From assembly GCA_016703785.1 (NCBI GenBank), contig JADJBM010000030.1, positions 62,001 through 126,000 of the forward strand: a stretch of 64,000 bases of DNA. Direction: 5' to 3'. This document shows positions 8,791-17,572 of this stretch, piece by piece. Made by a program: the position numbers and the translations under genes. The notes beneath the pieces were generated by a model. The model worked only from the letters and a program-made list of their open reading frames with translations, did no database searches and was not told where the DNA came from. The stretch is from Betaproteobacteria bacterium. Its GTDB lineage: Bacteria; Pseudomonadota; Gammaproteobacteria; Burkholderiales; Rhodocyclaceae. Positions within the stretch are counted from its first letter, which is position 1, and each line of letters starts with the position of its first letter.

Positions 8791-9867
8791 ATGCCCCTGC
8801 TCGAACTCAAGAACATTTCCCACGCCTACGGCAATCATGCCGTTGTGAGCGACCTGTCCCTCTCCTTGCAGCAGGGCACGATCGGCTGCCTGTTGGGCCC
8901 TTCCGGCTGCGGCAAAACGACGGTACTGCGCGCCATTGCCGGGTTCGAGCCCATCCATAGCGGCGAAATCCATCTCAACGGAAGCGTGGTCGGCAGTCTC
9001 GTCTCGAACGTTCCGCCGGAGCAGCGCCGCATCGGCATGGTGTTTCAGGACTACGCCCTATTCCCCCACCTGAATGTCACCGACAACATCGCTTTTGGAC
9101 TACGCAACGCGACGGAGTCCGAACGGCGCACTCGCGTCGAGGAATTGCTCGTCACGGTAGGCCTATCCGGTGCGGGCGGAAAATATCCTCACGAATTGTC
9201 AGGCGGCCAGCAGCAGCGCGTCGCGCTGGCGCGCGCCCTGGCGCCCAAACCTCACCTGCTGCTGCTCGACGAACCCTTCTCGAATCTCGACGTCGACCTG
9301 CGCGAACGGCTCTCACTCGAGGTGCGGGACATCCTCAAGCAGTCCGGCATTACTGCCATCCTGGTCACGCACGACCAGCACGAGGCATTCGCCGTGGCCG
9401 ACGAGATAGGCATCATGCACGAGGGGCGCATCCAACAGTGGGACACGCCCTACAATCTCTACCACCGCCCGGCCAACCGCTTCGTCGCGGACTTTGTCGG
9501 ACAGGGCGTGTTCCTCACTGGGAACGTGCTCAACCCAAGGGAAGTGGAAATCGAGCTGGGCAGGCTCACCGGCAACATTCCGTCGGAGTGCACTGCGGGA
9601 TGCGATGCCTGCGGCAAGGGCTGCCAGGTCTCGGTGCTGTTGCGTCCCGACGACATCGTGCACGACGACGCAGCTGCCACCCAGGCGGAAGTCGTTGCGA
9701 AGGCTTTCCGCGGCGCGGAATTCCTCTACACGCTGAAGCTGCCCAGCGGCGTGCGCCTGCTCTCGCTGGTGCCCAGCCACCACAACCACGACATCGGCGA
9801 GAAGATCGGCATTCGTCTCGATGTGGATCACGTGGTGGTGTTCCGCAATCTCACCGAAACGACGTGA
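8791..9867 (+). CDS. fbpC: Fe(3+) ABC transporter ATP-binding protein with a cysteine cluster
   Basis: ATPase subunit energising ferric-iron import. Walker A GPSGCGKTT, signature LSGGQQQRVALARAL, Walker B LLLLDEPFSNLD and the switch His in LVTHDQHE are all intact. 358 residues from ATG 8791. The C-terminal TOBE-like domain carries four cysteines at about residues 267, 271, 274 and 278 (C-x3-C-x2-C-x3-C), directly before the VLLRPDDI strand. That spacing could hold a metal or Fe-S centre and sense iron; this is inference. The stop overlaps the GTG start of aat. Confidence 0.9.
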   Translation: MPLLELKNISHAYGNHAVVSDLSLSLQQGTIGCLLGPSGCGKTTVLRAIAGFEPIHSGEIHLNGSVVGSLVSNVPPEQRRIGMVFQDYALFPHLNVTDNIAFGLRNATESERRTRVEELLVTVGLSGAGGKYPHELSGGQQQRVALARALAPKPHLLLLDEPFSNLDVDLRERLSLEVRDILKQSGITAILVTHDQHEAFAVADEIGIMHEGRIQQWDTPYNLYHRPANRFVADFVGQGVFLTGNVLNPREVEIELGRLTGNIPSECTAGCDACGKGCQVSVLLRPDDIVHDDAAATQAEVVAKAFRGAEFLYTLKLPSGVRLLSLVPSHHNHDIGEKIGIRLDVDHVVVFRNLTETT

Positions 9868-10580
9868 TCCCCTGGCTGGAGTGGAATGACCCCTTCCCTC
9901 CAGTGGGCAAGGCCCTCTCCCGCCCCAACGGCCTGCTGTGCGCCGGCGCAGATCTGTCGCCGGAGCGCCTGCTGGAAGCCTACCGCCATGGAATCTTTCC
10001 CTGGTTTTCCGAAGGCGAGCCGATCCTGTGGTGGAGTCCGGACCCGCGCATGGTGCTGTTTCCCGAAGAACTCAAAATATCGCGTTCGCTCGCCAGGACG
10101 CTTCGGCGGGGACACTACGAAATTCACCTCGACACCGCCTTCCCGGCGGTGATCGGCGAATGCAGCCGGCCGCGGCCGGGCCAGGACGGCACCTGGATCA
10201 CCCCGCAGATGCAACAGGCCTATTGCCGCCTACATGAGCTCGGCCATGCCCATTGCGTCGAGACCTGGATCGCCGGCAAGCTTGCAGGGGGACTCTACGG
10301 CGTGGCGATCGGTCGCGCCTTCTACGGCGAGTCGATGTTCTCGCGCGTCACCGACGCCTCGAAAATCGCGCTGGCTCATCTGGCGCGTTATCTTGAACGC
10401 CTGGGATTCGCCGTGATAGATTGCCAGATGAAGACGGCGCATCTTGCCTCACTGGGCGCACGGGAAATCCGGCGACGCGAACTCGCGCGCGGACTGGAAA
10501 CCTGGACTGCTGAAGGCCAGGATCCCGGCAAGTGGCCGCAAGACGACGCCATGACATTGTTTGGCATGGACAACACATGA
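9864..10580 (+). CDS. aat: leucyl/phenylalanyl-tRNA--protein transferase
   Basis: Adds Leu or Phe from aminoacyl-tRNA to N-terminal Lys/Arg of proteins, creating N-degrons for ClpAP. The start is GTG 9864, overlapping the preceding stop (GTGA). The FPPVGKAL entry, GLLCAGADLSPERLLEAYR, GIFPWF, the ILWWSPDPR motif and GESMFSR near residue 156 are all diagnostic. 238 residues, normal. It is translationally coupled to bpt downstream (ATGA overlap), so the two N-degron transferases are made together. Confidence 0.95.
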   Translation: MIPWLEWNDPFPPVGKALSRPNGLLCAGADLSPERLLEAYRHGIFPWFSEGEPILWWSPDPRMVLFPEELKISRSLARTLRRGHYEIHLDTAFPAVIGECSRPRPGQDGTWITPQMQQAYCRLHELGHAHCVETWIAGKLAGGLYGVAIGRAFYGESMFSRVTDASKIALAHLARYLERLGFAVIDCQMKTAHLASLGAREIRRRELARGLETWTAEGQDPGKWPQDDAMTLFGMDNT

Positions 10581-11320
10581 GCCTGCTCAAGGACCTGCCC
10601 TTCCCGCTGCTGCAGTTCTACGCCACAGCGCCCTACGCCTGCTCGTACCTGCCCGGCCGCGTCGCCCGCTCCCAGGTCGCCACGCCCAGCCATCTCATTG
10701 ACGCCAACATCTACAGCGAACTGGTGAGTTCGGGCTTTCGGCGCAGTGGCATTTTCACCTATCGCCCGTATTGCGACGCCTGCCGCGCCTGCGTCCCGGT
10801 GCGCATCCCCGTCGAACGCTTCGTACCGAGTCGTGCCCAGCGCCGCTCGGCGGCACGCCACGACGGTCTGGTCGCGCGCGAACTCCCCCTTGTCTTCAAC
10901 GAGTCGCATTACGCCCTGTACCAGCGCTACCAGGCCTCGCGTCACTCCGGCGGCGGCATGGATCAGGACAGCCGCGAGCAATACGCCCACTTTCTGCTGC
11001 AAAGCCACGTCGACAGCCGCCTGATCGAGTTCCGCGAGGGCGGCGCATTACGCATGGTGAGCATCGTCGATGCGCTGACCGACGGGCTGTCCTCGGTCTA
11101 TACCTTCTTCGATCCCGACGTGCCCGGCGCCAGCTACGGCACTTGGTGCATCCTCTGGCAGGTCGCCCAATGCCGGACGCTGGGTCTGCCCAATCTCTAT
11201 CTCGGCTACTGGATCCGCGAAAGCGGCAAGATGGCCTACAAGGCCCGATTCCGCCCCATCGAGGGCCGCATCGGCGGCCTCTGGCGCGAACTTGACGACC
11301 AAGACCTGCAGTGCCGTTAA
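10577..11320 (+). CDS. bpt: aspartate/glutamate leucyltransferase (Bpt/Ate family)
   Basis: Transfers Leu from Leu-tRNA to N-terminal Asp/Glu, feeding the bacterial N-end rule. The start at 10577 overlaps the aat stop; the open frame extends further upstream but the product would then begin inside aat. Domain markers: the Cys-rich YATAPYACSYLPG N-terminus, RRSGIFTYRPYCDACRACVPVR near residue 53-74, and the C-terminal LYLGYWIRES and MAYKARFRPIE motifs. 247 residues, as in the family. Older annotations call this arginyltransferase; the bacterial type is a leucyltransferase. Confidence 0.93.
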   Translation: MSLLKDLPFPLLQFYATAPYACSYLPGRVARSQVATPSHLIDANIYSELVSSGFRRSGIFTYRPYCDACRACVPVRIPVERFVPSRAQRRSAARHDGLVARELPLVFNESHYALYQRYQASRHSGGGMDQDSREQYAHFLLQSHVDSRLIEFREGGALRMVSIVDALTDGLSSVYTFFDPDVPGASYGTWCILWQVAQCRTLGLPNLYLGYWIRESGKMAYKARFRPIEGRIGGLWRELDDQDLQCR

Positions 11321-11349
11321 GCGAGCATGCGGTGCGATAATATCGCGCC

Positions 11350-12366
11350 ATGCTCTACGAATTCGCCCGCCCCTTCCTCTTCGCGCTCGACGCGGAAACC
11401 GCCCACGACCTGACGCTCGCCAGCCTGCGCACGGCGCAGGCGCTGCACCTGCCCGTCGCCTGCGCCGTATCTGCCGGCAAACCCGTGCGCGTGATGGGAC
11501 TGGACTTTCCCAACCGCATCGGCCTGGCAGCCGGCCTCGACAAGAACGGGGAGTGCATCGAGGGACTCGCCGCACTCGGCTTTGGTCACGTCGAGATCGG
11601 CACGGTGACGCCGCGACCGCAGCCGGGCAATCCGAAGCCGCGACTGTTTCGCCTGCCGCTCAGGCAGGCCATCATCAACCGCATGGGCTTCAACAACCAC
11701 GGCGTCGACGCCCTCGTCGCCAACGTGAGGCGCTCCGCCTACAAGGGCATTCTCGGCATCAACATCGGCAAGAACTTCGACACGCCGATCGAGCGTGCCG
11801 TCGACGATTACCTGGCTTGCCTGCGCAAGGTGTACCCCCATGCCGGTTACGTGACGGCGAACATCTCTTCGCCCAACACCAGCAACCTGCGCCAGTTGCA
11901 GGGGGCGGCCGAACTGGACGGCCTGCTTGGCCCCCTCAAGCAGGAACAGGAAGCCCTCGCCCAGCAGCACGGCCGCCATGTCCCGCTGGCCCTGAAGATC
12001 GCGCCGGATCTCGACGGGACACAGATCCAGGTCATCGCCGATGCCTTGCGCCGCCACCGCATCGAGGCGGCGATCGCCACCAACACGACGATCTCGCGCG
12101 AGGGCGTCGAGCACCTCGCCCACGGCGACGAGGCGGGCGGACTGTCCGGTGAGCCGGTGTTCGATAAGTCCACCACCGTGCTCGGCGCATTGTCGCGCGC
12201 ACTCGGCAACGAGATTCCCCTCATCGGCGTCGGCGGCGTGATGAACGGAAACTCGGCGCGCACCAAGCTTGAAGCCGGCGCGCAACTGGTGCAGCTCTAC
12301 ACGGGCCTCATTTATCGCGGGCCAGCTTTGGTGCGCGAAGCGATCGAGGCTACGCGAGATTTCTGA
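11350..12366 (+). CDS. pyrD: dihydroorotate dehydrogenase (quinone), class 2
   Basis: Membrane-associated FMN enzyme that oxidises dihydroorotate to orotate with quinone in pyrimidine synthesis. Motifs include GLAAGLDKNGECI near residue 61, FGHVEIGTVTPRPQPGNPKPR, the INRMGFNNHG loop, NISSPNTSNLR with the catalytic Ser, and IGVGGV / GAQLVQLYTG at the phosphate site. 338 residues, class 2 length, with an N-terminal amphipathic segment. It is followed by a 67-bp repeat and ald on the same strand. Confidence 0.96.
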   Translation: MLYEFARPFLFALDAETAHDLTLASLRTAQALHLPVACAVSAGKPVRVMGLDFPNRIGLAAGLDKNGECIEGLAALGFGHVEIGTVTPRPQPGNPKPRLFRLPLRQAIINRMGFNNHGVDALVANVRRSAYKGILGINIGKNFDTPIERAVDDYLACLRKVYPHAGYVTANISSPNTSNLRQLQGAAELDGLLGPLKQEQEALAQQHGRHVPLALKIAPDLDGTQIQVIADALRRHRIEAAIATNTTISREGVEHLAHGDEAGGLSGEPVFDKSTTVLGALSRALGNEIPLIGVGGVMNGNSARTKLEAGAQLVQLYTGLIYRGPALVREAIEATRDF

Positions 12367-12376
12367 GGAGGAAATG

Positions 12377-12457
12377 ATGAGCCCCCACGCTCATATTCGT
12401 TCGCTGCCCCCCGAGAGGACGCATGCCTCCCTCGGGGCGGCCCAACGTGAGACATGA
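12377..12457 (+). repeat. 67-bp repeat encoding a 26-residue leader-like peptide, copy 1
   Basis: The 67 bp at 12377-12443 match 33556-33622 (read on the opposite strand) at about 60 of 67 positions. A GGAGG site precedes an ATG; the open frame gives a 26-residue peptide beginning MSPHAHIRSLPP and ending at a TGA that overlaps the ald start (ATGA). Copy 2 encodes a peptide of the same length and the same first twelve residues. Whether the peptide or the DNA/RNA is what matters is not known. Confidence 0.7.
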
Positions 12458-13578
12458 CCATGAATGTCGGCGTGCCGCGGGAGATCAAGAATCACGAATA
12501 CCGCGTCGGCCTGACGCCCGCCGGGGCGCACAGACTGACTCTTGACGGCCATGAAGTCCTGATCGAATCGAATGCCGGTCTGCGCGTCGGCTTTGCCGAT
12601 GCCGATTATGCTGCGGCCGGTGCGCGCATCGCGACGAACGCCGCCGAGGTCTACGCCTGGGCGGACATGATCGTCAAGGTGAAGGAACTGCAGACGGCGG
12701 AGTTTTCCCTGACGCGGCCGGGACAGATTCTCTTCGCCTACCAGCACTTCGCGCCCGACCCCGACCTCCTGCAGCATGTCATCGACTGCAGCCTCTCCTG
12801 TGTGGCCTACGAAACAGTGGCGGATGCGCAAGGCAACCTGCCCCTGCTGGCGCCCATGTCGCGCGTGGCCGGGCGGCTGGCGCCCCAAGTCGGCGCCTGG
12901 GCGCTGCAGATGGCCAATGGCGGCTCGGGCGTGCTGCTCGGCGGCGTGGCCGGCGTGGCGCCAGGCAAGGTGGTCATCGTCGGCGCCGGCAACGTCGGCA
13001 CAAATGCCCTGCAGATTGCCGTCGGCATGGGCGCGCAAGTAACCGTGTTCGACCGCGGCGTGACCAAGATCGCCGCCCTCGACCAGATTTACCGCGGCCG
13101 CATCGCCACCTGCGTCGCCGATCCGCTCACGCTCGAGCGTGCCATTGCCGACGCCGACCTCGTCATCGGCGCCGTGCTGATTCCCGGCAAGCTGTCGCCG
13201 AAGTGCATTTCACGGCCCCTTCTCGGGCGCATGCGTCCCGGTTCGGTCATCGTCGATGTCGGCATCGACCAGGGCGGCATTGCCGAGACCTCACGCCCCA
13301 CCTCGCATGCCGATCCCCTCTATGTCGAAGAAGGCATCGTCCACTACTGCGTGCCCAATATGCCCTCTGCGGTCGCGCGTACCGCCACCCTGGCACTGAC
13401 GCAGGCCACCCTGCCCTATGCGCTCAGCCTCGCAAAACTCGGCCTTCGCCGGGCGCTGCAGGAGGACGCCGGTCTCCGGGCGGGCCTTCAGGTGCACGCC
13501 GGCAAGGTGACGCACGCCGGTCTCGCCGAGGATACCGGTCGGCCCCTCACATCGCCGGACATATCGTTGGAGCGCTAA
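12454..13578 (+). CDS. ald: alanine dehydrogenase
   Basis: NAD-dependent L-alanine dehydrogenase (alanine to pyruvate and ammonia), 374 residues. The N-terminus has VGVPREIKNHEYRVGLTP with the conserved Lys/Glu. VKVKE near residue 75 and the Rossmann loop IVGAGNVGTNA near residue 173 are visible, as are the SVIVDVGIDQGG and HYCVPNMPSAVARTAT motifs. The ATG at 12454 overlaps the stop of the short upstream repeat-encoded frame; a second ATG two codons on is an alternative start. Confidence 0.95.
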   Translation: MTMNVGVPREIKNHEYRVGLTPAGAHRLTLDGHEVLIESNAGLRVGFADADYAAAGARIATNAAEVYAWADMIVKVKELQTAEFSLTRPGQILFAYQHFAPDPDLLQHVIDCSLSCVAYETVADAQGNLPLLAPMSRVAGRLAPQVGAWALQMANGGSGVLLGGVAGVAPGKVVIVGAGNVGTNALQIAVGMGAQVTVFDRGVTKIAALDQIYRGRIATCVADPLTLERAIADADLVIGAVLIPGKLSPKCISRPLLGRMRPGSVIVDVGIDQGGIAETSRPTSHADPLYVEEGIVHYCVPNMPSAVARTATLALTQATLPYALSLAKLGLRRALQEDAGLRAGLQVHAGKVTHAGLAEDTGRPLTSPDISLER

Positions 13579-13684
13579 CAATGCAGCTCCTTTTATCCAG
13601 AAAAGTCATAAGGCTATAACAAGAGCAAGGTTGTTTGCTGCGGCGCAAAAAGGGATAATTCACGCTCACTCAGAGCCAGTCGGC

Positions 13685-14266
13685 ATGACCGGATACCTCT
13701 TCATCGTCATCGGCGCAGTACTCGTCAACAACGTCGTCTTCGGCCGCATTCTCGGCTTGTGCCCCTTCATGGGCGTTTCCAAGAAACTGGAGACGGCCGT
13801 CGGCATGAGCGCCGCCACCACTTTCGTGCTGACGATCGCATCGGGCTCCGCCTACCTGATCGACCATTACCTGCTGGTGCCGAACGGCCTCGAATACCTG
13901 CGCACCCTGTCCTTCATCATCGTCATAGCCGGCCTGGTGCAACTGACCGAGATGGTCGTCCAGAAGACCAGTCCGCTACTGCATCAGGTGCTGGGCATCT
14001 ACCTGCCGCTGATCACGACAAACTGCGCCGTGCTCGGGGTGCCGCTGCTCAACGTCGCCTTCAAGCACAACCTGCTCGAATCCCTGCTGTTCGGCTTCGG
14101 CAGCGCAGTGGGCTTCTCCCTGGCGCTGGTACTCTTCGGCAGCCTGCGGGAACGGCTCGACGGCGCCGACGTGCCGGTTCCCTTCCGCGGCACGGCCATT
14201 GCCATGATCACCGCCGGCCTGATGAGCATCGCCTTCATGGGCTTCGCCGGGCTGGATAAATACTGA
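13685..14266 (+). CDS. rnfA: electron transport complex subunit RnfA
   Basis: Integral membrane subunit of the Rnf ferredoxin:NAD+ oxidoreductase, which couples electron transfer to ion pumping. The start at ATG 13685 yields 193 residues and the typical opening MTGYLFIVIGAVLVNNVVF. Six membrane helices and the GLCPFMG and LPLITTNCAVLG motifs are present. It opens the operon rnfABCDGE-nth; its stop overlaps the rnfB start by one base. Confidence 0.94.
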   Translation: MTGYLFIVIGAVLVNNVVFGRILGLCPFMGVSKKLETAVGMSAATTFVLTIASGSAYLIDHYLLVPNGLEYLRTLSFIIVIAGLVQLTEMVVQKTSPLLHQVLGIYLPLITTNCAVLGVPLLNVAFKHNLLESLLFGFGSAVGFSLALVLFGSLRERLDGADVPVPFRGTAIAMITAGLMSIAFMGFAGLDKY

Positions 14267-14832
14267 TGTTGAGTGCCCTGCTCGTCATGGCCGGCATCGC
14301 CGTGGTGCTCGGTGCAATGCTCGGCTTCGCCTCGATCCGCTTCAAGGTCAAGGGCGACCCCCTGGTGGACAAGATCGACGCCATCCTGCCGCAGACGCAA
14401 TGCGGCCAGTGCAGCTATCCCGGCTGCAAGCCCTATGCGCAGGCCATCGCCAAGGGTGAAGCCGAGATCAACCAGTGCCCGCCGGGCGGTGAGGAAGGCA
14501 TCCGCAAACTGGCCGATCTGCTCGGCAAGGAATTCAAGCCACTCTCCGCCGAACACGGGGTGGAGAAGCCGAAGCAGGTGGCCATCATCGACGAGGCGGT
14601 CTGCATCGGCTGCACGCTGTGCACGCAGGCCTGCCCGGTCGACGCCATCGTCGGCGCAGCCAAGCAGATGCACACCATCGTCGCGCCGCTGTGCACCGGC
14701 TGCGAACTGTGCGTACCGCCCTGCCCGGTCGATTGCATCGCCATGGTGGCCGTGCCGGAAACCGTGGAAACCTGGAAGTGGCGCTACCCGGTCATCCGTC
14801 TCAAGGAACGGAAGAGGGAGCAGGCAGCATGA
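14266..14832 (+). CDS. rnfB: electron transport complex subunit RnfB (Fe-S)
   Basis: Ferredoxin-like subunit anchored by an N-terminal helix (residues 3-23). A first cluster site is in QCGQCSYPGC near residue 48, and two [4Fe-4S] ferredoxin motifs follow (CIGCTLCTQACP and CTGCELCVPPCP, about residues 113-158). It feeds electrons between reduced ferredoxin and RnfC/membrane flavins. 188 residues; its stop overlaps the rnfC ATG (ATGA). Confidence 0.95.
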   Translation: MLSALLVMAGIAVVLGAMLGFASIRFKVKGDPLVDKIDAILPQTQCGQCSYPGCKPYAQAIAKGEAEINQCPPGGEEGIRKLADLLGKEFKPLSAEHGVEKPKQVAIIDEAVCIGCTLCTQACPVDAIVGAAKQMHTIVAPLCTGCELCVPPCPVDCIAMVAVPETVETWKWRYPVIRLKERKREQAA

Positions 14833-16535
14833 TGGCATCGCTCTTCTCCTTCAAAGGGGGGGTCAAGCCGGCCTCGCACAAGGACGAATCGGCGCAAGTC
14901 CCGATCACCCTTGCGCCGTTGCCCAGCCGGTTGGTCGTCCCCCTGCGTCAGAGCGCGGGCGGCATGCCGTTGCCGCTGGTCAGTGCCGGACAGCGCGTGC
15001 TCAAGGGCGAGCGCATCGGCGCGCCCGAAGGCAACTTCTCTTCAGCCATCCATGCGCCCACCTCCGGGCTGGTTGTGGCGGTCGAGCCGCGCATGTTGCC
15101 GCATCCCTCCGGCCTGTCCGCCCTGTGTGTGGAGATCGAAGCGGACGGGGAAGAGCGCTGGATCGATCTCGTCCCGGTGAACTACGAAACCGAAACGCCT
15201 GATGCGCTCAGGGACATCCTGCGCGACGCCGGCGTCGTCGGACTCGGCGGAGCGACCTTCCCCAGCCACCTCAAGTTGAAACCGGGCGCCAGCGGCCGCA
15301 TCGAAACGCTGATCATCAACGGCGCCGAATGCGAACCGTGGATTACCTGCGACGACCGACTGATGCGCGAGCGTTCCGACGAAATCGCGCGCGGCATCGC
15401 CATCCTTCGCCATATCGTGTCCGCCGAGCGGGTGCTGATCGGCATCGAGGACAACAAGCCGCAGGCCATCGCTGCCGTGCGCGCCGCGACGGCCGGCTCG
15501 GAAGGCGTCGAAGTCGTACCGGTGCCGACGCGCTATCCGGCCGGCGGCGAGCGGCAGCTGATCCGCGTGCTCACCGGCATCGAAATTCCCTATGGCCGCT
15601 TTGGCGCCGATTTCGGCGTGCAGTGCTTCAACGTCGCCACCGCCTGCAGCGTGCATCGCGCCATCGACCTGGGCCAGCCGCTGATCTCGCGCATCGTCAC
15701 GCTCGCCGGCAATGTCGAACGGCCGGGCAATGTCGAAGCGCTGATCGGCACGCCGATCGACGCGCTGCTCAAGCTGGCCATGCCGAAAGCCGACACGGAC
15801 CGCACCATCATGGGCGGCCCGATGATGGGTTTTACCTTGCCCCGCACCGACCTGCCGGTGACCAAGGCGGCCAACTGCATCCTCGCTGCCAGCCCCGCGC
15901 TGTTCCCGCCGCAGGGCGCCGAGATGCCCTGCATCCGCTGCGGCGCCTGCACGCGCGCCTGCCCCGCCGAACTGCAGCCGCATGAGCTGTACTGGTTCTC
16001 GCGCGCAAAGAACTTCGGCAAGACCCAGGAATACGGCATTTTCGATTGCATCGAGTGCGGCTGCTGCGCCTATGTCTGCCCCTCGAACATCCCTCTGGTG
16101 GACTACTACCGCTTCGCCAAATCCTCGATGCGGACGCTGGAGCGGGAGAAAGCCGTGGCCGATGCGGCACGCCAGCGCTTCGAGTTCCGCACCGAACGAG
16201 ATGAGCGCGACAAGGCCGAGAAGGCGGCGCGCCTTGCTGCCAAGACAGCCGCCGGACGGCAGGCGGCGGAAGGCCCCGGCGCAGCCAAGGCGACCGCGGC
16301 CCCGACGGCGACACAGGCACCGTCTGCGGAGGAAAAGCCACTGACGCCGCTGGACGACCGGAAAAAGGCGCTTATCGCCGCGGCCATCCAGCGCATCCAG
16401 TCGCAGAAGACAGGCGTGCAGCCGAAAAACACGGATAACCTGTCGCCGGAGAAGCAGGCCGAAATCCGTGAAATCGAGGCGCGCCGCAACAAGGTGCGCG
16501 AACTGGCCAAGACGCCGCCGGAAGAACCGGTTTGA
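14829..16535 (+). CDS. rnfC: electron transport complex subunit RnfC
   Basis: Peripheral NADH/FMN-binding and double [4Fe-4S] subunit. The start is ATG 14829, overlapping the rnfB stop; an adjacent ATG at 14832 is equally possible. The N-terminal barrel-sandwich hybrid (residues 30-90) is followed by the NADH-binding GLGGATFPSH region near 143. The two cluster motifs CIRCGACTRACP and CIECGCCAYVCP lie near residues 370-420, with a C-terminal Ala/Lys/Glu-rich tail. 568 residues. Confidence 0.94.
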   Translation: MMASLFSFKGGVKPASHKDESAQVPITLAPLPSRLVVPLRQSAGGMPLPLVSAGQRVLKGERIGAPEGNFSSAIHAPTSGLVVAVEPRMLPHPSGLSALCVEIEADGEERWIDLVPVNYETETPDALRDILRDAGVVGLGGATFPSHLKLKPGASGRIETLIINGAECEPWITCDDRLMRERSDEIARGIAILRHIVSAERVLIGIEDNKPQAIAAVRAATAGSEGVEVVPVPTRYPAGGERQLIRVLTGIEIPYGRFGADFGVQCFNVATACSVHRAIDLGQPLISRIVTLAGNVERPGNVEALIGTPIDALLKLAMPKADTDRTIMGGPMMGFTLPRTDLPVTKAANCILAASPALFPPQGAEMPCIRCGACTRACPAELQPHELYWFSRAKNFGKTQEYGIFDCIECGCCAYVCPSNIPLVDYYRFAKSSMRTLEREKAVADAARQRFEFRTERDERDKAEKAARLAAKTAAGRQAAEGPGAAKATAAPTATQAPSAEEKPLTPLDDRKKALIAAAIQRIQSQKTGVQPKNTDNLSPEKQAEIREIEARRNKVRELAKTPPEEPV

Positions 16536-16543
16536 CAACCCCC

Positions 16544-17572
16544 ATGAACAACTCACCTCACGTCCATCTGCCGATCAGCGTCCGCGTCATCATGCTCAAG
16601 GTGCTGCTCGCCCTGTTGCCGGGCATCGCGGTCTACGTCTGGTTCTTCGGCGCAGCCATACTCGTGCAGATCGCGCTGGCCTCAACCGCCGCGCTGGCCG
16701 GCGAGGCGGCGATGCTGAAGCTGCGCGGCAAGCCGGTGGGGCTGTTCCTGTCCGACGGCAGCGCGCTGGTGACGGCCTGGCTGATCGCGCTGACCTTCCC
16801 GCCCATCGCACCCTGGTGGCTGATCGTCTCGGCCACCCTCTTCGCCCTCATCGTCGCCAAGCACCTCTATGGCGGACTCGGCCAGAACCCGTTCAATCCG
16901 GCCATGGTGGCCTTCTGCGTCTCCATCATCGCCTTTCCGGCCCTGATGTCGCAGTGGCCGGCCGTCGGCTTCACCGATTTTGCGGCGCAGATGCGCGTCA
17001 TTTTCGAAAGTCAGTCCGCGCAGGACGCCGTCACCATGGCCACGCCGCTCGACGCCCTGCGCACCCAGCTCCATACGCCTGAAGCGCGCGCCACCGTGGC
17101 CGGCATCCTCGGCTCGCACGCCACCTTCGGCAACATCGGCGGCAAGGGCTGGGAATGGATCGCCCTTGCCTACCTCGTTGGCGGCCTGTGGCTGCTGCAG
17201 CAGCGCATCATCACCTGGCATGTTCCGGTCGCCTTCCTCGGCGTGCTGGCCACGATCGCCACCGTCTTCAGCTTCGCCAACCCCGACAGTTACGCCGGGC
17301 CGACCTTCCACGTCATCACCGGCGGCGCCATGCTCGGCGCCTTCTTCATCGCCACCGATCCCGTCTCCGGCGCCACCACGCCGCGCGGCAAACTGATCTT
17401 CGCCGCCGGCGTCGCCCTGCTGACGTGGGTCATCCGCACATTCGGCGCCTACCCCGACGGCATGGCCTTCGGCGTGCTGCTCATGAACCTGTGCGTGCCG
17501 CTCATCGACATGGGCACCCAGCCGCCGGTGTTCGGCCACAAAGATGACAAACGGGGCGGAGGGGTGCCATGA
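16544..17572 (+). CDS. rnfD: electron transport complex subunit RnfD
   Basis: Membrane subunit with covalently bound FMN: the flavinylation motif SGATT is present in DPVSGATTPRGK. About nine hydrophobic helices. I use ATG 16544; a TTG at 16532 overlapping the rnfC stop would add four residues. 342 residues. The stop overlaps the rnfG ATG. Confidence 0.92.
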   Translation: MNNSPHVHLPISVRVIMLKVLLALLPGIAVYVWFFGAAILVQIALASTAALAGEAAMLKLRGKPVGLFLSDGSALVTAWLIALTFPPIAPWWLIVSATLFALIVAKHLYGGLGQNPFNPAMVAFCVSIIAFPALMSQWPAVGFTDFAAQMRVIFESQSAQDAVTMATPLDALRTQLHTPEARATVAGILGSHATFGNIGGKGWEWIALAYLVGGLWLLQQRIITWHVPVAFLGVLATIATVFSFANPDSYAGPTFHVITGGAMLGAFFIATDPVSGATTPRGKLIFAAGVALLTWVIRTFGAYPDGMAFGVLLMNLCVPLIDMGTQPPVFGHKDDKRGGGVP

